Source of the DNA: Thermodesulfobacteriota bacterium
GTDB lineage: Bacteria; Desulfobacterota; Desulfocorpusculales; Desulfocorpusculum
Assembly (NCBI GenBank): GCA_028275295.1
Contig: JAPWUY010000052.1
Location: forward strand, 1-8,523
Reading direction: 5' to 3'
DNA length: 8,523 nt
Numbering within the stretch: the first letter of the stretch is position 1; every line of letters begins with the position of its first letter. Below are positions 7,874 to 8,523 of this stretch, piece after piece. The notes under the pieces were generated by a model. It worked only from the letters and a program-made list of their open reading frames with translations. It was not told where the DNA came from and made no database searches. The translations under genes and the position numbers were made by a program.

Positions 7874-8515
7874 ATGGGTCCGCCTTTGGTGATATTTCTC
7901 GTGAGACACGGACAGACCGAGTGGAATGCATTGGGCAGGTTCCAGGGAAGGGCAGATGTCCCTCTCGACGAAAATGGTCTCCTTCAGGCGAGGAACCTGG
8001 CCATGGTCCTCAGGCCCGTAGCCCTCGTGGCAGCTTATTCAAGTCCCCTGAAGAGGGCTATTGAGACCGCCCAGGAGATTCTCATGTACCATCCGAGAGT
8101 CCCCCTGATCCGGGACCCAGATCTCGCGGAGATGGATCTCGGAGAATTTGATGGGATGGAAGGGACCAAATGGGTCAAGTCCTATCCCGAATTCTTGGCC
8201 CGCTGGAGGGAGAGGCCATCCAAGGTGAGGATGCCCAAAGGAGAGACTTTGGAAGAGGTGAGTGAAAGAGCCCTCCGGTTCCTTCGTAGGCTCACCACGT
8301 CCCACACCCCCGGGCAAAATGTGCTAGTTTGTACCCACAACTTCGTCTGTTCGGCAATATTGTGTCACGTGCTTTCCATCCCCCTGGACCGGTTCAGGGA
8401 GGCCACGATCCCCACGGGTTCCTTTGTGAGGATCTGTTCCATGGGAGAGAAGCTTTGGGTGGAAAGGATGGAGAGGTCTTCCGGAGTTGCAGGGGCCATT
8501 TCCTGGAAGGGATGA
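7874..8515 (+). CDS. Histidine phosphatase family protein (phosphoglycerate mutase-like)
   Basis: 213 aa, one histidine-phosphatase domain. Catalytic residues are in place: R11-H12-G13 in FLVRHGQTEWNALGRFQGRADVPL (H12 is the phosphorylated His), R61 in SSPLKRAIETA, E86 in DLAEMDLGEFDG (the proton donor), and H155 in VCTHNFVCSAIL. The family covers cofactor-dependent phosphoglycerate mutase, alpha-ribazole phosphatase (CobC), phosphoserine phosphatase and broad phosphatases. The short length and LAEMDLGEFDGM point to the phosphatase side (CobC/PhoE/GpmB-like) rather than the glycolytic mutase; the substrate is open. It starts 15 bp after the deacetylase stop with AAGAGG as a modest SD, so co-transcription is likely, though no direct biochemical link is evident. 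The C-terminal 25 residues after the last strand are unremarkable. Confidence 0.9.
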   Translation: MGPPLVIFLVRHGQTEWNALGRFQGRADVPLDENGLLQARNLAMVLRPVALVAAYSSPLKRAIETAQEILMYHPRVPLIRDPDLAEMDLGEFDGMEGTKWVKSYPEFLARWRERPSKVRMPKGETLEEVSERALRFLRRLTTSHTPGQNVLVCTHNFVCSAILCHVLSIPLDRFREATIPTGSFVRICSMGEKLWVERMERSSGVAGAISWKG

Positions 8516-8523
8516 GGGAAGGG

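Overview
The window looks like a bacterial chromosome segment from an anaerobe, possibly a thermophile. The evidence is indirect: strong GGAGG-type ribosome binding sites, frequent AGG/AGA (Arg) and ATA (Ile) codons in fairly GC-rich DNA, and genes for low-potential electron transfer (NfnAB and a multi-cluster ferredoxin with a cytochrome b). I cannot name the phylum from sequence alone.

Left block (1-1458, minus strand) is a three-gene operon: a small DUF156 (CsoR/FrmR/CstR-type) repressor, a Tat-exported multi-[4Fe-4S] protein with a C-terminal membrane anchor, and the first 37 codons of a cytochrome b-type membrane subunit running off the window. A good promoter (TTGCTT-17-TATACT) is followed at once by a perfect inverted repeat around a C6/G6 core that covers the repressor's SD and start codon, so autoregulation is likely. 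The repressor has the two cysteines of the family but Tyr instead of the copper-binding His, which points to a persulfide-type (CstR-like) sensor rather than copper.

Divergent from it (1659-2162, plus) is a single-domain PPC/DUF296 protein. From about 2209 to 4113 there is no credible gene. This 1.9 kb holds a tandem array of eight roughly 227-bp units. Each unit carries two short hairpin elements, B on the plus strand and A in the opposite orientation, at nearly constant spacing. B's stem changes by paired substitutions while its AGA loop does not change. This is the most unusual part of the window.

Right block (4145-8515, plus): a TGGACA-17-TATCAT promoter and a leader of about 140 nt precede nfnA-nfnB (overlapping by 4 bp), the electron-bifurcating NADH-dependent ferredoxin:NADP+ oxidoreductase. 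After a 142-bp gap come a zinc-dependent deacetylase of the AcuC/HDAC family with a complete active site and, 15 bp on, a histidine-phosphatase (phosphoglycerate-mutase-like) protein. These last two probably form their own small operon.
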